Notes: generated by a model from the letters alone, not told the origin. 64,000 bases of DNA from Alicyclobacillus kakegawensis NBRC 103104 (GCF_001552655.1 NZ_BCRP01000007.1:120486-184485), one strand, 5' to 3'. Shown: positions 26,598 to 35,823, counted from the first letter of the stretch. Made by a program: numbers and translations.

Positions 26598-28073
26598 TTA
26601 CGATTGGTGCAATCGGATCCAGTCGGCCGCCTTGCGCATGCGTCGCTGACATTCGGAAGCGCCCAGGAGCGCCATCACGTCAAACAAACCGGGCCCCACC
26701 GTCAAACCGGTGATCGCAAGGCGGGTGGGATGAATCAGCTGACCACCTTTGATGCCCCACTCCGCTATCAAGCGGCGGTAACACGACTCGACATTCACCA
26801 CGGTGAACGGCTTGACATCCTGCAGCGCAGCCGCCGCCGACTCCAGTCGCGCCGCCGTCACGCTGTCCGCAAAGTGTTTCTTAACCCCCTTTTCGTCGTA
26901 GTCATAATCCGACGTGAAGAAGTACGCCATGCTGTCGACTAGGTCAGGCAGGTTGCGGGCGCGCGCCTGTACAGCCTGGATGACCGTGCGCAGCCAGGCC
27001 AACGCCTGCTCGTCCATGTCGGGACGAGCCCAGCCGCGTTGCAGGAGTTCCGGCCAAACCCTATGCAACACCTCGTCGGGAGACAACCGACGCAAGTACT
27101 GGGCATTGATCCATTCCAGTTTCTTGACGTCGTACACGGCCGCGTGCTTGGTCACGCGTGTCAAGTCGAAGCGGCGCAACGCTTCCTCACGGTCCAGGAC
27201 CTCCACATCGTCACCAGGGGCAAAGCCGAGAAGCAACAGATAGTTCACCAACGCTTCCGGAAGAATGCCTTGCTCACGGTATTCCTCCACACTCGTGGCG
27301 CCGTGCCGTTTGCTCAATTTGCTTCTATCCGGCGCCAGAATCATGGGCACGTGCGCGAACACGGGCACCGGCGCCGCCAGGGCGCGGAACAGCGCGATGT
27401 GCCTCGGTGTGTTGGACAGGTGCTCCTCCGCCCGAATGATGTGCGTAATTCGCATCTCGCTGTCATCGACACAGCTGGCAAAGTGGTACGTGGGAGTATC
27501 GTCCGCCTTCCACACAATGAAGTCGTCCAGTTCGCTGTTGGCAAATGTGACATCGCCGCGGATGAGGTCGTGCACCACCGTTTCTCCCTCAGATGGAGTG
27601 CGCAGGCGGTAGACGTGCGGATCGCCCGCTGCCAACCGCCGCTGCCGCTCCTCCGGAGACAAGTTCCGGCACCTCCCCGTGTAACGCGGCGCCAATCCCT
27701 GCTTCTGCATCTGATCTCGGTCTTGAGCCAATTGTTCCTGTGTGCAAAAACACGGATAGACCTGGTCTTCAGCCAGCAATCGCTCCAGGTGGCGACGGTA
27801 GATGGCCAGCCGCTCGGACTGCCGGTAGGGACCGTAGGGCCCACCCGTGTCGGGACCCTCGTCCCAGTCGATGCCCAGCCAACGAAAACTGTCGAGAATC
27901 TGTCGGTAAGAAGCCTCGGTGGAGCGCGTCCTGTCAGTGTCATCGATGCGCAGCACAAAAACCCCTTGGTTCTGCCGGGCAAATAACCAGTTAAAGTACG
28001 CGGTACGGGCTCCTCCAATATGCAGAGCCCCAGTTGGACTGGGCGCAAACCGCACCCGCACAGTCTCTGACAT
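26598..28073 (-). CDS. gltX: Glutamyl-tRNA synthetase
   Basis: Class I aminoacyl-tRNA synthetase of 491 residues. The ATP-binding HIGG is at 18-21 (in PSPTGALHIGG) and the KMSKS-like KLSKR at 252-256. Most Bacilli lack a glutaminyl-tRNA synthetase and use this enzyme to mischarge tRNA-Gln for GatCAB, but discrimination cannot be judged here. I start at the second of two close ATGs (28073), six bases after AGGAAGG. tRNA-Glu and tRNA-Gln lie just downstream on the same strand. Confidence 0.96.
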   Translation of the reverse strand: MSETVRVRFAPSPTGALHIGGARTAYFNWLFARQNQGVFVLRIDDTDRTRSTEASYRQILDSFRWLGIDWDEGPDTGGPYGPYRQSERLAIYRRHLERLLAEDQVYPCFCTQEQLAQDRDQMQKQGLAPRYTGRCRNLSPEERQRRLAAGDPHVYRLRTPSEGETVVHDLIRGDVTFANSELDDFIVWKADDTPTYHFASCVDDSEMRITHIIRAEEHLSNTPRHIALFRALAAPVPVFAHVPMILAPDRSKLSKRHGATSVEEYREQGILPEALVNYLLLLGFAPGDDVEVLDREEALRRFDLTRVTKHAAVYDVKKLEWINAQYLRRLSPDEVLHRVWPELLQRGWARPDMDEQALAWLRTVIQAVQARARNLPDLVDSMAYFFTSDYDYDEKGVKKHFADSVTAARLESAAAALQDVKPFTVVNVESCYRRLIAEWGIKGGQLIHPTRLAITGLTVGPGLFDVMALLGASECQRRMRKAADWIRLHQS

Positions 28074-28177
28074 GAACATCCTTCCTCACCTGAAAGATTC
28101 CCCGCTGGCTGCAAATTGAGCACCGCGGGTGGATAGGCCGACCGCCTCCATGAAACTATAACCACGAGGTGATACGG

Positions 28178-28516
28178 ATGTCCACTTCCCGGACCCGCGA
28201 GGACAAATTTGAGCGCAATCCGAATCGATCCCAGGCATCCTCCCCGTCGGGCGCCTACAACCCCGGCCCCGTCGAAGCGGCGGATACGGATGTGGTGGAA
28301 GCCTGGAGAAACGACCTGCAGTTGGAAGAGTTCCCTGACGGCGCGTACCTGGCCACAACCCACCCAAAGCGGCTCGGCAAGTCGACGCCATGGCGTCCCG
28401 GCCAACAGAGCGTATCCCATCTAAGAGACCAAAATCCGGTTAGCGGAGATCGCAAGGTCGCCCGCCAAAAACCCCCGGCGAATGCTCCCGAAGGCACCAT
28501 AGAGAGCGAAAATTGA
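28178..28516 (+). CDS. Small hydrophilic protein, unknown
   Basis: 112 residues from the ATG at 28178, seven bases after GAGGTG. The protein is highly charged, rich in Pro, Arg, Ser and Glu, and has no hydrophobic segment. The middle (VEAWRNDLQLEEFPDGAYLA) looks folded, while both ends look disordered. Not recognised. It is divergent from gltX, and lgt follows. The ribosome binding site argues that it is real. Confidence 0.55.
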   Translation: MSTSRTREDKFERNPNRSQASSPSGAYNPGPVEAADTDVVEAWRNDLQLEEFPDGAYLATTHPKRLGKSTPWRPGQQSVSHLRDQNPVSGDRKVARQKPPANAPEGTIESEN

Positions 28517-28567
28517 GCCTTTCAGATGTTGCGTGAGACCGCCGCGAACCCTGTCGATTCTGGGCTG

Positions 28568-28576
28568 TGTTATAAT
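28568..28576 (+). promoter_or_regulatory. Extended -10 promoter of lgt
   Basis: TGTTATAAT, a perfect -10 hexamer with the TGn extension. No good -35 is seen. Confidence 0.6.
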
Positions 28577-28664
28577 GGGGACGCTGGACAGGCCATCCGC
28601 AGATGGATCGCCCTACTGTCGAGCCGGGCGGTCCGTCTCGGCGCGCAAGGAGACGTGATGGAGT

Positions 28665-29462
28665 TTGCATCAATACTGGTTCTGGATTGGCAATTTTCCG
28701 GTACGCGCGTACAGCACCATCTTCGCGGCAGCGTTTTTGTTGGGTTTGGGGGCCGCCCTCTACTTTGCGCGCGCGGACGGGCGTAAGGAGTACATCCCTC
28801 ACATCTGGAATCTGGCCCCAATGCTTTTGATTGCCGGTTTGATTGGGTCCCGCTTTTGGCAGGTCTTTTTTTTCGACTGGGGCTATTATTCGCAGCATCC
28901 CGGCGAGATCATCGCGATTTGGCACGGAGGCCTGTCGATTCAGGGGGGATTTGTCGGCGCCCTCGTCGCCGGGGCTTGGTACATATGGCGACACCATCTT
29001 AACTTCTGGGTGCTGGCCGATATCTTTGCACCGGCGTTGTTGCTAGGACAAAGCATTGGCCGCGACGCCAACCTGATGAACGGCGACGCCTTTGGCGATC
29101 CGACCCATCGCGGATTTGGGCTGATTTATCCCTCCTCTACCCTGGCCTACCAGACGTACGGCGACCAGCCTCTTTGGCCCGCCGAAGTCTGGGAGGGGCA
29201 GGCCGACATCATCTTGTTCGCGCTGATGCTCATTATGAAACAGAGGCGTTGGCCGCAGGGCTGGCTGTTTGCCTACTACTTGGTGGGCTACAATGCCGTG
29301 CGTTTCTTCCTCGAAATGTTGAGGGGAGATTCTCCTCGTTTCCTGTTTCACTGGGATGCGGCCCAGTGGACGGCTGCGCCCCTGGTCATCATCGGCCTCG
29401 GCCTGGCCATTTACCTGTACATCCGCGACCGACGTCAGGTGGCCGCGGAGCGGGACACGTGA
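28665..29462 (+). CDS. lgt: Prolipoprotein diacylglyceryl transferase
   Basis: Transfers diacylglycerol from phosphatidylglycerol to the lipobox cysteine of prelipoproteins. 265 residues, about seven membrane helices. The family motif HGGLSIQGG (about 86-94) is followed by the Lgt signature GRDANLMNGDAFG. The start is TTG at 28665: an in-frame stop lies three codons upstream, and the nearby ATG at 28658 is in another frame. AAGGAG lies 12 bases upstream. Confidence 0.95.
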   Translation: MHQYWFWIGNFPVRAYSTIFAAAFLLGLGAALYFARADGRKEYIPHIWNLAPMLLIAGLIGSRFWQVFFFDWGYYSQHPGEIIAIWHGGLSIQGGFVGALVAGAWYIWRHHLNFWVLADIFAPALLLGQSIGRDANLMNGDAFGDPTHRGFGLIYPSSTLAYQTYGDQPLWPAEVWEGQADIILFALMLIMKQRRWPQGWLFAYYLVGYNAVRFFLEMLRGDSPRFLFHWDAAQWTAAPLVIIGLGLAIYLYIRDRRQVAAERDT

Positions 29463-29504
29463 GCGGCCCCGTCCGCGGCTGAAAGCACCATTCCGCTTCA
29501 AATC

Positions 29505-29533
29505 AAGAGCCGCTGGCACATCCAGCGGCTCTT
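29505..29533. terminator. Strong hairpin between lgt and hisC (convergent)
   Basis: Perfect 12-base-pair inverted repeat with a 5-base loop between two convergent genes. U-tracts are poor on both strands (TGATTTG on the minus strand). Confidence 0.6.
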
Positions 29534-29576
29534 CACACCTGCCGAACGGCGGCAGTCCCCTGTGCATGAAGACGGA

Positions 29577-30692
29577 TTAAGGCGCTGTCTTGCGAGACTC
29601 TGCCAGCACAGCTCGCATCGCGTGATGGAAGGCTCGATTGTCTTCGTCCTTGCCAAACGTCACCCGAATATACTCCTCAGCCCCGGAGAAGCCTGCCCGC
29701 ACCAAAACCCCGTGCGCCATCAGCGCCCGCACCGTGGCCATACCGTCGCCGGTGCGAAGGAAGACAAAATTGGCCTCACTTGGCACCATCTCCAACCCCA
29801 GGTCGGCCGCCGCGAAACGAAAGAATTCCCGACACCGGGCCGCATGCTCACGCGACTTCTTCCTGTGTTCCTCATCCGTCAGGGCGGCCGCGGCCGCACG
29901 CTGAGCCATGCGATTGACATTGAACGGCTCCCTCACGCGGTGCACGAAACGCCACACATCCGGGTGCGCCAGCCCATAGCCGACACGCAGGCCGGCCAGA
30001 CCGTACAGCTTCGAAAATGTGTGCAGGATAATCACCCGCGGGTCCGCCAACAGCCGCGGCGTTTCGCGCACGCGAGCCGGGTTCTCAGAGTAATCGTTGT
30101 ACGCCAGGTCGAACACCAGCAGCACCCGCTCGGGCAGGGAGTCCAGCAGCCACTCGGCTTGCTCCGCCGTGAACAGGGTGCCGGTTGGGTTGTTGGGAGA
30201 ACAGACATACACGATCTTCGTTTTGGGCCCGACGGCGGCTCGCAGTGCCTCCACATCGTACGTGAAATCCTTCTTCAGGGAGACGGTCACGTTTCGCGCT
30301 CCCATGATCGCCGCTCCGAACCCGTACTGGGAGAAGGAAGGCGTCGGCGCCACCACCTCATCCTCAGGCTCCAAAAACGTCTCGGCCAAGAGTTTGATAA
30401 TATCATCCGATCCATTTCCGGCCAACACATGGTCTTCTCCCACGCCATGGAACTGGGCGATGGCCTGGCGCAGAAAGCCGCTGCCCCCGTCCGGGTACAG
30501 ATGCAGGGTATTGGTCTCCGCCGCAATCGCCTCCAGGGCTTTGGGCGACGGACCCAGGGCGTTCTCATTCGCGTTCAGCTTGACAACTCGCTGCACACCG
30601 AACATCCGTTTGATATCGTCATCCGTCAATCCCGGCACATACGGCTGGATCTTATCCAGCCCGGGTCGGACACGCTCTGCCACCTGCAACAT
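29577..30692 (-). CDS. hisC: Histidinol-phosphate aminotransferase
   Basis: PLP-dependent class I/II aminotransferase of 371 residues, step 7 of histidine synthesis; in Bacilli it often also serves Tyr/Phe synthesis. Visible residues: LNANENALGPSP (39-50), CSPNNPTGT (164-172) and the PLP lysine K228 in TFSKLYGLAGLRVGYG. No other his gene is nearby, so the substrate assignment rests on family resemblance. The ATG follows a GAGGGGG site. Confidence 0.88.
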   Translation of the reverse strand: MLQVAERVRPGLDKIQPYVPGLTDDDIKRMFGVQRVVKLNANENALGPSPKALEAIAAETNTLHLYPDGGSGFLRQAIAQFHGVGEDHVLAGNGSDDIIKLLAETFLEPEDEVVAPTPSFSQYGFGAAIMGARNVTVSLKKDFTYDVEALRAAVGPKTKIVYVCSPNNPTGTLFTAEQAEWLLDSLPERVLLVFDLAYNDYSENPARVRETPRLLADPRVIILHTFSKLYGLAGLRVGYGLAHPDVWRFVHRVREPFNVNRMAQRAAAAALTDEEHRKKSREHAARCREFFRFAAADLGLEMVPSEANFVFLRTGDGMATVRALMAHGVLVRAGFSGAEEYIRVTFGKDEDNRAFHHAMRAVLAESRKTAP

Positions 30693-30790
30693 CCTGCCGC
30701 CCCCTCGCCTCGGCGGCCTGTCGCGCCGCCGATTCCTCTGCTACAATAATATCCGATTCTATCACACCTGGAAAAACGTCGACAATCTGC

Positions 30791-30817
30791 GCATGCCCAG
30801 CCGAAAGCCGGGCATGC
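30791..30817 (+). promoter_or_regulatory. Leader hairpin in front of ilvA
   Basis: GCATGCCC/GGGCATGC, an 8-base-pair stem with an 11-base loop, ending about 23 bases before the GTG start of ilvA. It has no U-tract and may affect translation initiation. Confidence 0.4.
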
Positions 30818-30840
30818 ACGCACAAAAAGGGGCCGTCACC

Positions 30841-32076
30841 GTGCAGACCACACCACAGAAACCCGAAACACCCGACCTCGCCCAGATTCAAGCCGCACGA
30901 AAGCGGCTAGCCGGGGTCATCCAGACGACCCCGGTGGACCTCTCGCAGACCTTCTCAGAGATGTGCGGCAACCGCGTCTTTCTCAAGCTGGAGAACCTGC
31001 AAACAACCGGATCATTCAAGCTGCGCGGCGCCTACAACAAGATTGCCCTGCTGACTGCTGAACAGCGGCGCCGCGGCGTCATTGCGGCCTCGGCCGGGAA
31101 CCACGCGCAAGGAGTGGCCTATGCCGCTCGAGTACACGGCGTCCCTTGCACCATCGTCATGCCCGAATCAGCCAGCCTGGCCAAGGTGGCCGCCACCCGC
31201 CACTACGGCGCGGAGGTGGTGCTGGCGGGAGCCACATACGACGAGGCGTACATCCGCGCCTGCGAACTGCAGTCCCTGCGGGGCGCCACATTCGTTCACG
31301 CATTTGACGATGCGGCCGTGATATCCGGCCAAGGAACGATTGCTCTGGAGGTGCTCGAGCAGGTGCCGAGCGCGGCGGCCATCGTGGTCCCGATTGGAGG
31401 CGGCGGGTTGGCGGCCGGCATCGCGGTGGCGGCCAAGTCATTGCGGCCCGACATCCGCGTCATCGGGGTTGAAACAGCCTCCGCTCCGGCCTTTCGGATA
31501 TCCCTGGACGCCGGCAGGCGCACGCCAGTGCCGGTGGCGCCCACGATTGCAGACGGAATCGCAGTCGCGGAACCCGGGCGCCTTGCATACGGGCTGGCCG
31601 CCCAGTTGTTGGACGACGTGATCACCGTGGAAGAGGAACAGATTGCCCGCTGCATGGTGCTGCTCCTGGAACGCTCCAAGGTCGTCGCCGAGGGTGCCGC
31701 CGCGGCCGCGGTGGCTGCAGTCGCCTATGGCAAGCTGCCGGCTGGCATGGGAGATACCGTGGTCATTGTATCGGGGGGAAACGTGGACGTAACCATGCTC
31801 TCGCGCATCATAGAACACGGACTGGTTGAGTCCGGCCGGTTTGTGCGGCTGTCCGTAACACTCGCCGACAAGCCTGGCGCACTGCGCAGCCTCTTGGACG
31901 TGTTTGCCGGTCTGGGGGCCAACGTCCTGAGCATTCACCACCACCGTGTCGGTACGCGCATCGCGCTCGGACAGACCGAGGTTGAAATCGACCTGGAGAC
32001 GCGGGACCAGGCGCACATCGATGCGGTGATGGCATCGCTGCATGAGCACGGATATCTTCCGAAGCAACTGAGCTAA
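30841..32076 (+). CDS. ilvA: Threonine ammonia-lyase with ACT domain
   Basis: Deaminates threonine to 2-oxobutyrate, the first step towards isoleucine. I start at the GTG at 30841, eight bases after AAGGGG, giving 411 residues; the open frame extends far upstream over hisC but carries no start signal. The PLP lysine is K60 (GSFKLRGA). SAGNHAQGVA and the phosphate loop GGGGLAAG follow. A C-terminal ACT-like domain (about 330-408, FVRLSVTLADKPGALRSLLD) probably binds the feedback amino acid. Confidence 0.93.
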   Translation: MQTTPQKPETPDLAQIQAARKRLAGVIQTTPVDLSQTFSEMCGNRVFLKLENLQTTGSFKLRGAYNKIALLTAEQRRRGVIAASAGNHAQGVAYAARVHGVPCTIVMPESASLAKVAATRHYGAEVVLAGATYDEAYIRACELQSLRGATFVHAFDDAAVISGQGTIALEVLEQVPSAAAIVVPIGGGGLAAGIAVAAKSLRPDIRVIGVETASAPAFRISLDAGRRTPVPVAPTIADGIAVAEPGRLAYGLAAQLLDDVITVEEEQIARCMVLLLERSKVVAEGAAAAAVAAVAYGKLPAGMGDTVVIVSGGNVDVTMLSRIIEHGLVESGRFVRLSVTLADKPGALRSLLDVFAGLGANVLSIHHHRVGTRIALGQTEVEIDLETRDQAHIDAVMASLHEHGYLPKQLS

Positions 32077-32130
32077 CTCCCGTACGCACCCAGTGTGGGG
32101 CCTTAGAACCGGGCCCTGCACGGGCCGCCC

Positions 32131-33192
32131 TCAGAAGCTGGGCAACGAATAGAATCCGACCGCCATGATGACATACGCGGACAACGCGAGCGCCCCTTCC
32201 AGCCAATTCGATTCCCCGTCCATCATGAGAATGGCGATGAGCATCGCCCCGGCTCCCATACAGGCCAACTCCGGCCAACTGAACACCAAGTACATGGGAT
32301 GCCCCAGAAGGAGGCTGGCAGCAAACAGCACCGGCGCCACAAACATGGCCACCTGCAGACTGCTGCCCACCGCAATCTCAAGCGAGAGGTCCATCCGGTT
32401 TTTCCACGCCATGAGTACGGCTGAGGCGTGCTCGGCGGCGTTGCCGACAATCGCCACGACAATGACGCCGAGGAACAGTTCGCTCCAACCAAACGTATGG
32501 CCAACCTCTTTCACGGTGTCCACCAGCCATTCGCTCTCGAAGCTGACCAGAATGGTGGTCAGGAACAAGATCAGGACGGCCGGCCACAGCCGCCACGGCT
32601 CGTCCTCCTCCGGATTGGCCGCAACCGTGTTGATGGACTCAAACAGGTCCCGGTGCGTGATTAGGGAAAAGTACAACCCACCTATGTACAGTACGAACAA
32701 TGTGGCGGCGACGACGCTCGACAAAAGGATGTGCGATCCGTGGTCCCCCGTGGCGAAAATCGCGGGTACGATATACGCGACCCCGATGCTCGCCACCAAC
32801 ATCGATGAGTTGCTGCGAGCCGCCCGAATGTTGAACCGCTGAATCGGGTGGCGAATACCGCCGACAAAGAAGCTGACGCCCAGTACGAACAACAAGTTGC
32901 CCAGGATAGACCCGGTGATGGACGCCTTGACCAAATCGACCAGCCCGTCCTTAATGGCCATCACACCGATGATGAGTTCCACCGCATTCCCAAATGTGGC
33001 CGACAACAGCCCGCCCAGGCGCGGACCGGCATGGGCGGCGATGGATTCGGTTGACCGGCCCATGATTCCGGCCAAGGGAATGATGCTCATACACGAAAGC
33101 AAAAACACCCAGATGGCCGCCGCGTGCATGTACTGCACGATGGCGCTTGCACCGACGAGGACGGCCGTGACTGGCCAAATCCATTTGTTCAA
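32131..33192 (-). CDS. Ca2+/H+ antiporter (CaCA/CAX family)
   Basis: 353 residues, about eleven membrane helices. Both alpha-repeat signatures are present: FGNAVELIIGVMA and VGNAAEHASAVLMAWKN, whose Glu residues bind the cation. It resembles B. subtilis YfkE/ChaA, which expels calcium. The start is TTG at 33192, ten bases after GGAGG; the frame is open 28 codons upstream with no signal. Confidence 0.92.
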   Translation of the reverse strand: MNKWIWPVTAVLVGASAIVQYMHAAAIWVFLLSCMSIIPLAGIMGRSTESIAAHAGPRLGGLLSATFGNAVELIIGVMAIKDGLVDLVKASITGSILGNLLFVLGVSFFVGGIRHPIQRFNIRAARSNSSMLVASIGVAYIVPAIFATGDHGSHILLSSVVAATLFVLYIGGLYFSLITHRDLFESINTVAANPEEDEPWRLWPAVLILFLTTILVSFESEWLVDTVKEVGHTFGWSELFLGVIVVAIVGNAAEHASAVLMAWKNRMDLSLEIAVGSSLQVAMFVAPVLFAASLLLGHPMYLVFSWPELACMGAGAMLIAILMMDGESNWLEGALALSAYVIMAVGFYSLPSF

Positions 33193-33269
33193 TTTGCCGC
33201 AACCTCCTGATTCACGTCGACGGGCGTACGCTCTATGCCCGTCGGTCTTGTACAGTCGCCCCGGTTCAG

Positions 33270-33302
33270 TTTCCACCTCGCATACAATCCATTATAATGG
33301 AT
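33270..33302 (+). promoter_or_regulatory. ppa promoter with overlapping 16-base palindrome
   Basis: TTTCCA (33270-33275), 17-base spacer, TATAAT (33293-33298). The -10 is embedded in a perfect palindrome ATCCATTATAATGGAT (33287-33302), a possible operator for an unidentified dimeric regulator. Confidence 0.6.
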
Positions 33303-33360
33303 TGGTAAAGACAGTCGGCGGGCGCTGCTTGGTACGCCCCCGGCGAGGGAGGTAAACCTG

Positions 33361-33852
33361 ATGGCCAATGAGACTTTTCATGTCGACGTCTTGATTGAGA
33401 TTCCCAAAGGCAGCCAAAACAAATATGAATTCGACAAAGAGGCTGGCGTTTTCCGGCTTGACCGCGTCCTGTACTCCCCGATGCATTATCCGGCTGATTA
33501 CGGATACATACAAAACACCCTGGCCGAGGATGGCGATCCGCTCGACGTCCTCGTCTTGGTCAGCAATCCCACCTTCCCGGGCTGTGTGATTGAGACGCGG
33601 GTTGTGGGCGTGTTGCTGATGGCGGACGACAAAGGCCAGGACGAAAAGCTCATCGGCGTCGCCACAAAGGACCCGCGCTTCGCGCACGTGCAAAGCTTGG
33701 AAGACATCCCTCCGCACATCCTGAAAGAAATTGCCCACTTCTTCCAAGTGTACAAGGACCTAGAGGGCAAGGAGACCCGCATCGACGGGTGGAAAGGCGC
33801 GGACGACGCGCAGCGCATTCTTCAGGAAGCGCTGGCACGCTACGAAAAGTGA
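33361..33852 (+). CDS. ppa: Inorganic pyrophosphatase (family I)
   Basis: Hydrolyses pyrophosphate to drive biosynthesis. The 163-residue soluble protein shows the active-site segments EIPKGSQNKYE (13-23), DYGYI (46-50) and DGDPLDVLVL (57-66), the signature of magnesium-dependent family I enzymes. B. subtilis uses a family II enzyme instead. A strong terminator follows. Confidence 0.97.
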   Translation: MANETFHVDVLIEIPKGSQNKYEFDKEAGVFRLDRVLYSPMHYPADYGYIQNTLAEDGDPLDVLVLVSNPTFPGCVIETRVVGVLLMADDKGQDEKLIGVATKDPRFAHVQSLEDIPPHILKEIAHFFQVYKDLEGKETRIDGWKGADDAQRILQEALARYEK

Positions 33853-33936
33853 CAGCCCTCGGCACGGCCGGGAACGTCTGGGTCCAGGCGCTTGGGAACC
33901 CAAGCCCCACCCGGATGAGTCCCCATCCGAATGCTG

Positions 33937-33969
33937 AAAAAGGACGACGCGAGACAAGTCGTCCTTTTT
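33937..33969. terminator. Bidirectional terminator after ppa
   Basis: AAAAAGGACGAC/GTCGTCCTTTTT, 12 base pairs with a 9-base loop. It serves ppa on the plus strand and the YuiB-like gene on the minus strand. Confidence 0.88.
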
Positions 33970-34021
33970 CATACGCTTGGCCCAGGAGGGAGATGCCTAT
34001 GCCGGGCAGGCCCAAACAGCC

Positions 34022-34303
34022 TCAAGAAAACAGTGGGTAGCCGCGCTTTTTCAGCCCGCGCACGAGCCAGGCGGCAAGCAGACCGCCCAGCCAACCGACG
34101 GCAAACAATCCCCATTCGGCCGCCGCCATATGCCCCCCCGTTCGCAGCAACACATAGACCGTCACCAACCCGTCCAGGCACAAGGAAACCCACCAACGGC
34201 GCAAAACCATGTTGAGAAATGCCCCGACCCCAAACGAGCTTACAATCGCCAGCAATCCGAGCAGAAACCAAGCACCCAGCGCAAATGCGGCGGGATGGCC
34301 CAT
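34022..34303 (-). CDS. YuiB-like small membrane protein
   Basis: 93 residues, three hydrophobic segments. The N-terminal GVGAFLNMVLRRWW and the C-terminal WLVRGLKKRGYPLF match the pattern of B. subtilis YuiB (GIGFLLNMLLR, then VLRKKGY near the end). The function is unknown. The ATG follows GGGGAGTG. It ends at the bidirectional terminator. Confidence 0.78.
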   Translation of the reverse strand: MGHPAAFALGAWFLLGLLAIVSSFGVGAFLNMVLRRWWVSLCLDGLVTVYVLLRTGGHMAAAEWGLFAVGWLGGLLAAWLVRGLKKRGYPLFS

Positions 34304-34357
34304 ATTCTCACTCCCCTGCCATGCGAGACGATGTGTCTACACATCGCTATCGTCGGC

Positions 34358-35134
34358 TTATCGGTGGCGAAAAACGGGTTTGCGTTTTTCGATAAAAGCC
34401 GTAATCCCTTCCCGGGCGTCTTCTGTTTCAAAGACTTGGCCAAACAACTTGGCCTCCAAACGCAAACCGCTTTCCAGGCTGCCATCCAGGCCTTGGTCAA
34501 TCGCCATCTTCGCCAGCCGCAGGGAGGCTTGACTCCGTTCCCGAAACACCTGCAGAAACTCCACTGCCCGAGCGCAGGCCTGCCCGCGCGGAACCACCTG
34601 GTTGACCAGTCCGATTTGCAAGGCTGTGTCGGCACCAATCGCCTGACCCGTCAAGATCAATTCCTTGGCCCGTGACGGCCCAATGAGTCTGGGCAGCCGT
34701 TGTGTACCGCCCGCGCCCGGGAACACCCCCAACTTGACCTCTGGGAACCCCAGCTCGATATGTTGCTCGGCGATGCGAAAATCGCACGCCAAGGCCAGCT
34801 CCAACCCGCCCCCGAGCGTGACACCGTTGAGCGCCGCCACGGTGGGTTTGCCCAATCGAGAGAGCTGGTTCATCGTCTCGTCGAACCGCAGCGCCATCTC
34901 CTCGGCGATACCCTGCTCCACATATTGCGGAAACTCTTTGATGTCCGCGCCGGCCATGAAAGCCCGCTCACCTTGACCTGTCACGACCACGGCGAACACA
35001 TCCTCCGCTGCCGCAACCTGCGCTACCTCCGCACGGATTTTATCGCCCATCTCCGCGCTCAGCACGTTGAGCGGCGGGTTATCCAGCGTCAACACCGCCA
35101 CACCGTCGCGGGTTTCCATATGTACCTGAGCCAC
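34358..35134 (-). CDS. Enoyl-CoA hydratase (crotonase family)
   Basis: 258 residues. It hydrates trans-2-enoyl-CoA in beta-oxidation. The CoA/oxyanion segment AFMAGADIKEF and GGGLELALACDFRIA are present, with Glu in the latter and in GFPEVKLGVFPGAGGTQRL, the two positions of the catalytic glutamates in true hydratases. The start is GTG at 35134 after GGAG. No other beta-oxidation gene is adjacent. Confidence 0.92.
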   Translation of the reverse strand: MAQVHMETRDGVAVLTLDNPPLNVLSAEMGDKIRAEVAQVAAAEDVFAVVVTGQGERAFMAGADIKEFPQYVEQGIAEEMALRFDETMNQLSRLGKPTVAALNGVTLGGGLELALACDFRIAEQHIELGFPEVKLGVFPGAGGTQRLPRLIGPSRAKELILTGQAIGADTALQIGLVNQVVPRGQACARAVEFLQVFRERSQASLRLAKMAIDQGLDGSLESGLRLEAKLFGQVFETEDAREGITAFIEKRKPVFRHR

Positions 35135-35215
35135 TTTGGCATCTCCTCTCCCTGATTATGTATGCCGCGCGCAGTTCTATCGGAGAGCGCCACAAAGGAC
35201 GAAGATACCGACTGC

Positions 35216-35449
35216 TCAATACCGCTTCCATTCATCGGGATCTGGCTGTTCCGGGTGTCGAATCCTGCGCAGCAGCCGCACCGCATAGCGGATCGCCAGT
35301 ACCATGGCGCACACACCGACAATGGCGGCCCCAATGCGGGTCATCAACGCCATCATGTGAAACATTCGCCCCAACGTTCGGCACAATTCCCAGCCGCCAA
35401 TAGCGAAGGCAGCAAACATCCAATCGGGCAAAAAAGGATTCAAGGACAT
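35216..35449 (-). CDS. Small membrane protein, unknown
   Basis: 77 residues from the ATG at 35449 (MSLNPFLPDWMFAAFAIGG); a TTG two codons later has better spacing to GGGAGG and may be the true start. Two hydrophobic stretches are followed by a charged tail (RHPEQPDPDEWKRY). A clear promoter lies about 50 bases upstream, which supports the gene. Not recognised. Confidence 0.6.
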   Translation of the reverse strand: MSLNPFLPDWMFAAFAIGGWELCRTLGRMFHMMALMTRIGAAIVGVCAMVLAIRYAVRLLRRIRHPEQPDPDEWKRY

Positions 35450-35499
35450 CCTCCCCACATCGCGACCCATGCAAATGACCGTACCCTAGCATTGCCCAC

Positions 35500-35508
35500 A
35501 TTATAACA
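35500..35508 (-). promoter_or_regulatory. Extended -10 promoter
   Basis: TGTTATAAT on the minus strand, upstream of the small membrane protein gene. The -35 is not recognisable. Confidence 0.6.
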
Positions 35509-35593
35509 CGGATAGGGAGAGCTCAGGCGGCCATCGACTTATGTACACTCTGCACATCCTCACATGGGTTTGCGTGCATGCCAGTTCCTTCTA

Positions 35594-35599
35594 TATAAT
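35594..35599 (+). promoter_or_regulatory. -10 element of the zinc-ribbon gene
   Basis: TATAAT 20 bases before the start codon, with a weak TTGCGT at 35570-35575 (18-base spacer). If used, the leader is very short. Confidence 0.4.
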
Positions 35600-35619
35600 C
35601 ATGAACGAGGTGAGTGAGA

Positions 35620-35823
35620 ATGGCCCATCACGGACACGTGCACGCTTGTCCGAACTGCAACCATACATGGTTCCGAGAAGAAAAAATTGTTCAGCTCGAC
35701 GCCAGCGTCGTCATTCAATCGTCATTACCTGTCGAGGGACGGACAACCAATGTGACGTATCGATACGTCTGCGTGAACTGCAATCAAATCCTGGACGAGC
35801 CCTGGAAAGGGCACCACGATTGA
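35620..35823 (+). CDS. Small zinc-ribbon-like protein, unknown
   Basis: 67 residues with two knuckles, CPNCNHTWF (near residue 10) and YVCVNCNQIL (near residue 50), spaced as in a four-Cys zinc ribbon. The N-terminus is His-rich (MAHHGHVHA). The ATG follows GAGGTG. Not assignable to a named family. Confidence 0.75.
   Translation: MAHHGHVHACPNCNHTWFREEKIVQLDASVVIQSSLPVEGRTTNVTYRYVCVNCNQILDEPWKGHHD

Noticed and set aside
30097..30840. Long N-terminal extension of ilvA over hisC
   Set aside because: It is antisense to a clear hisC gene, has no ribosome binding site and no family similarity; the GTG at 30841 has AAGGGG at good spacing.
30693..30840. T-box or attenuator in front of ilvA
   Set aside because: No T-box sequence and no terminator with U-tract; only an 8-bp hairpin is present.
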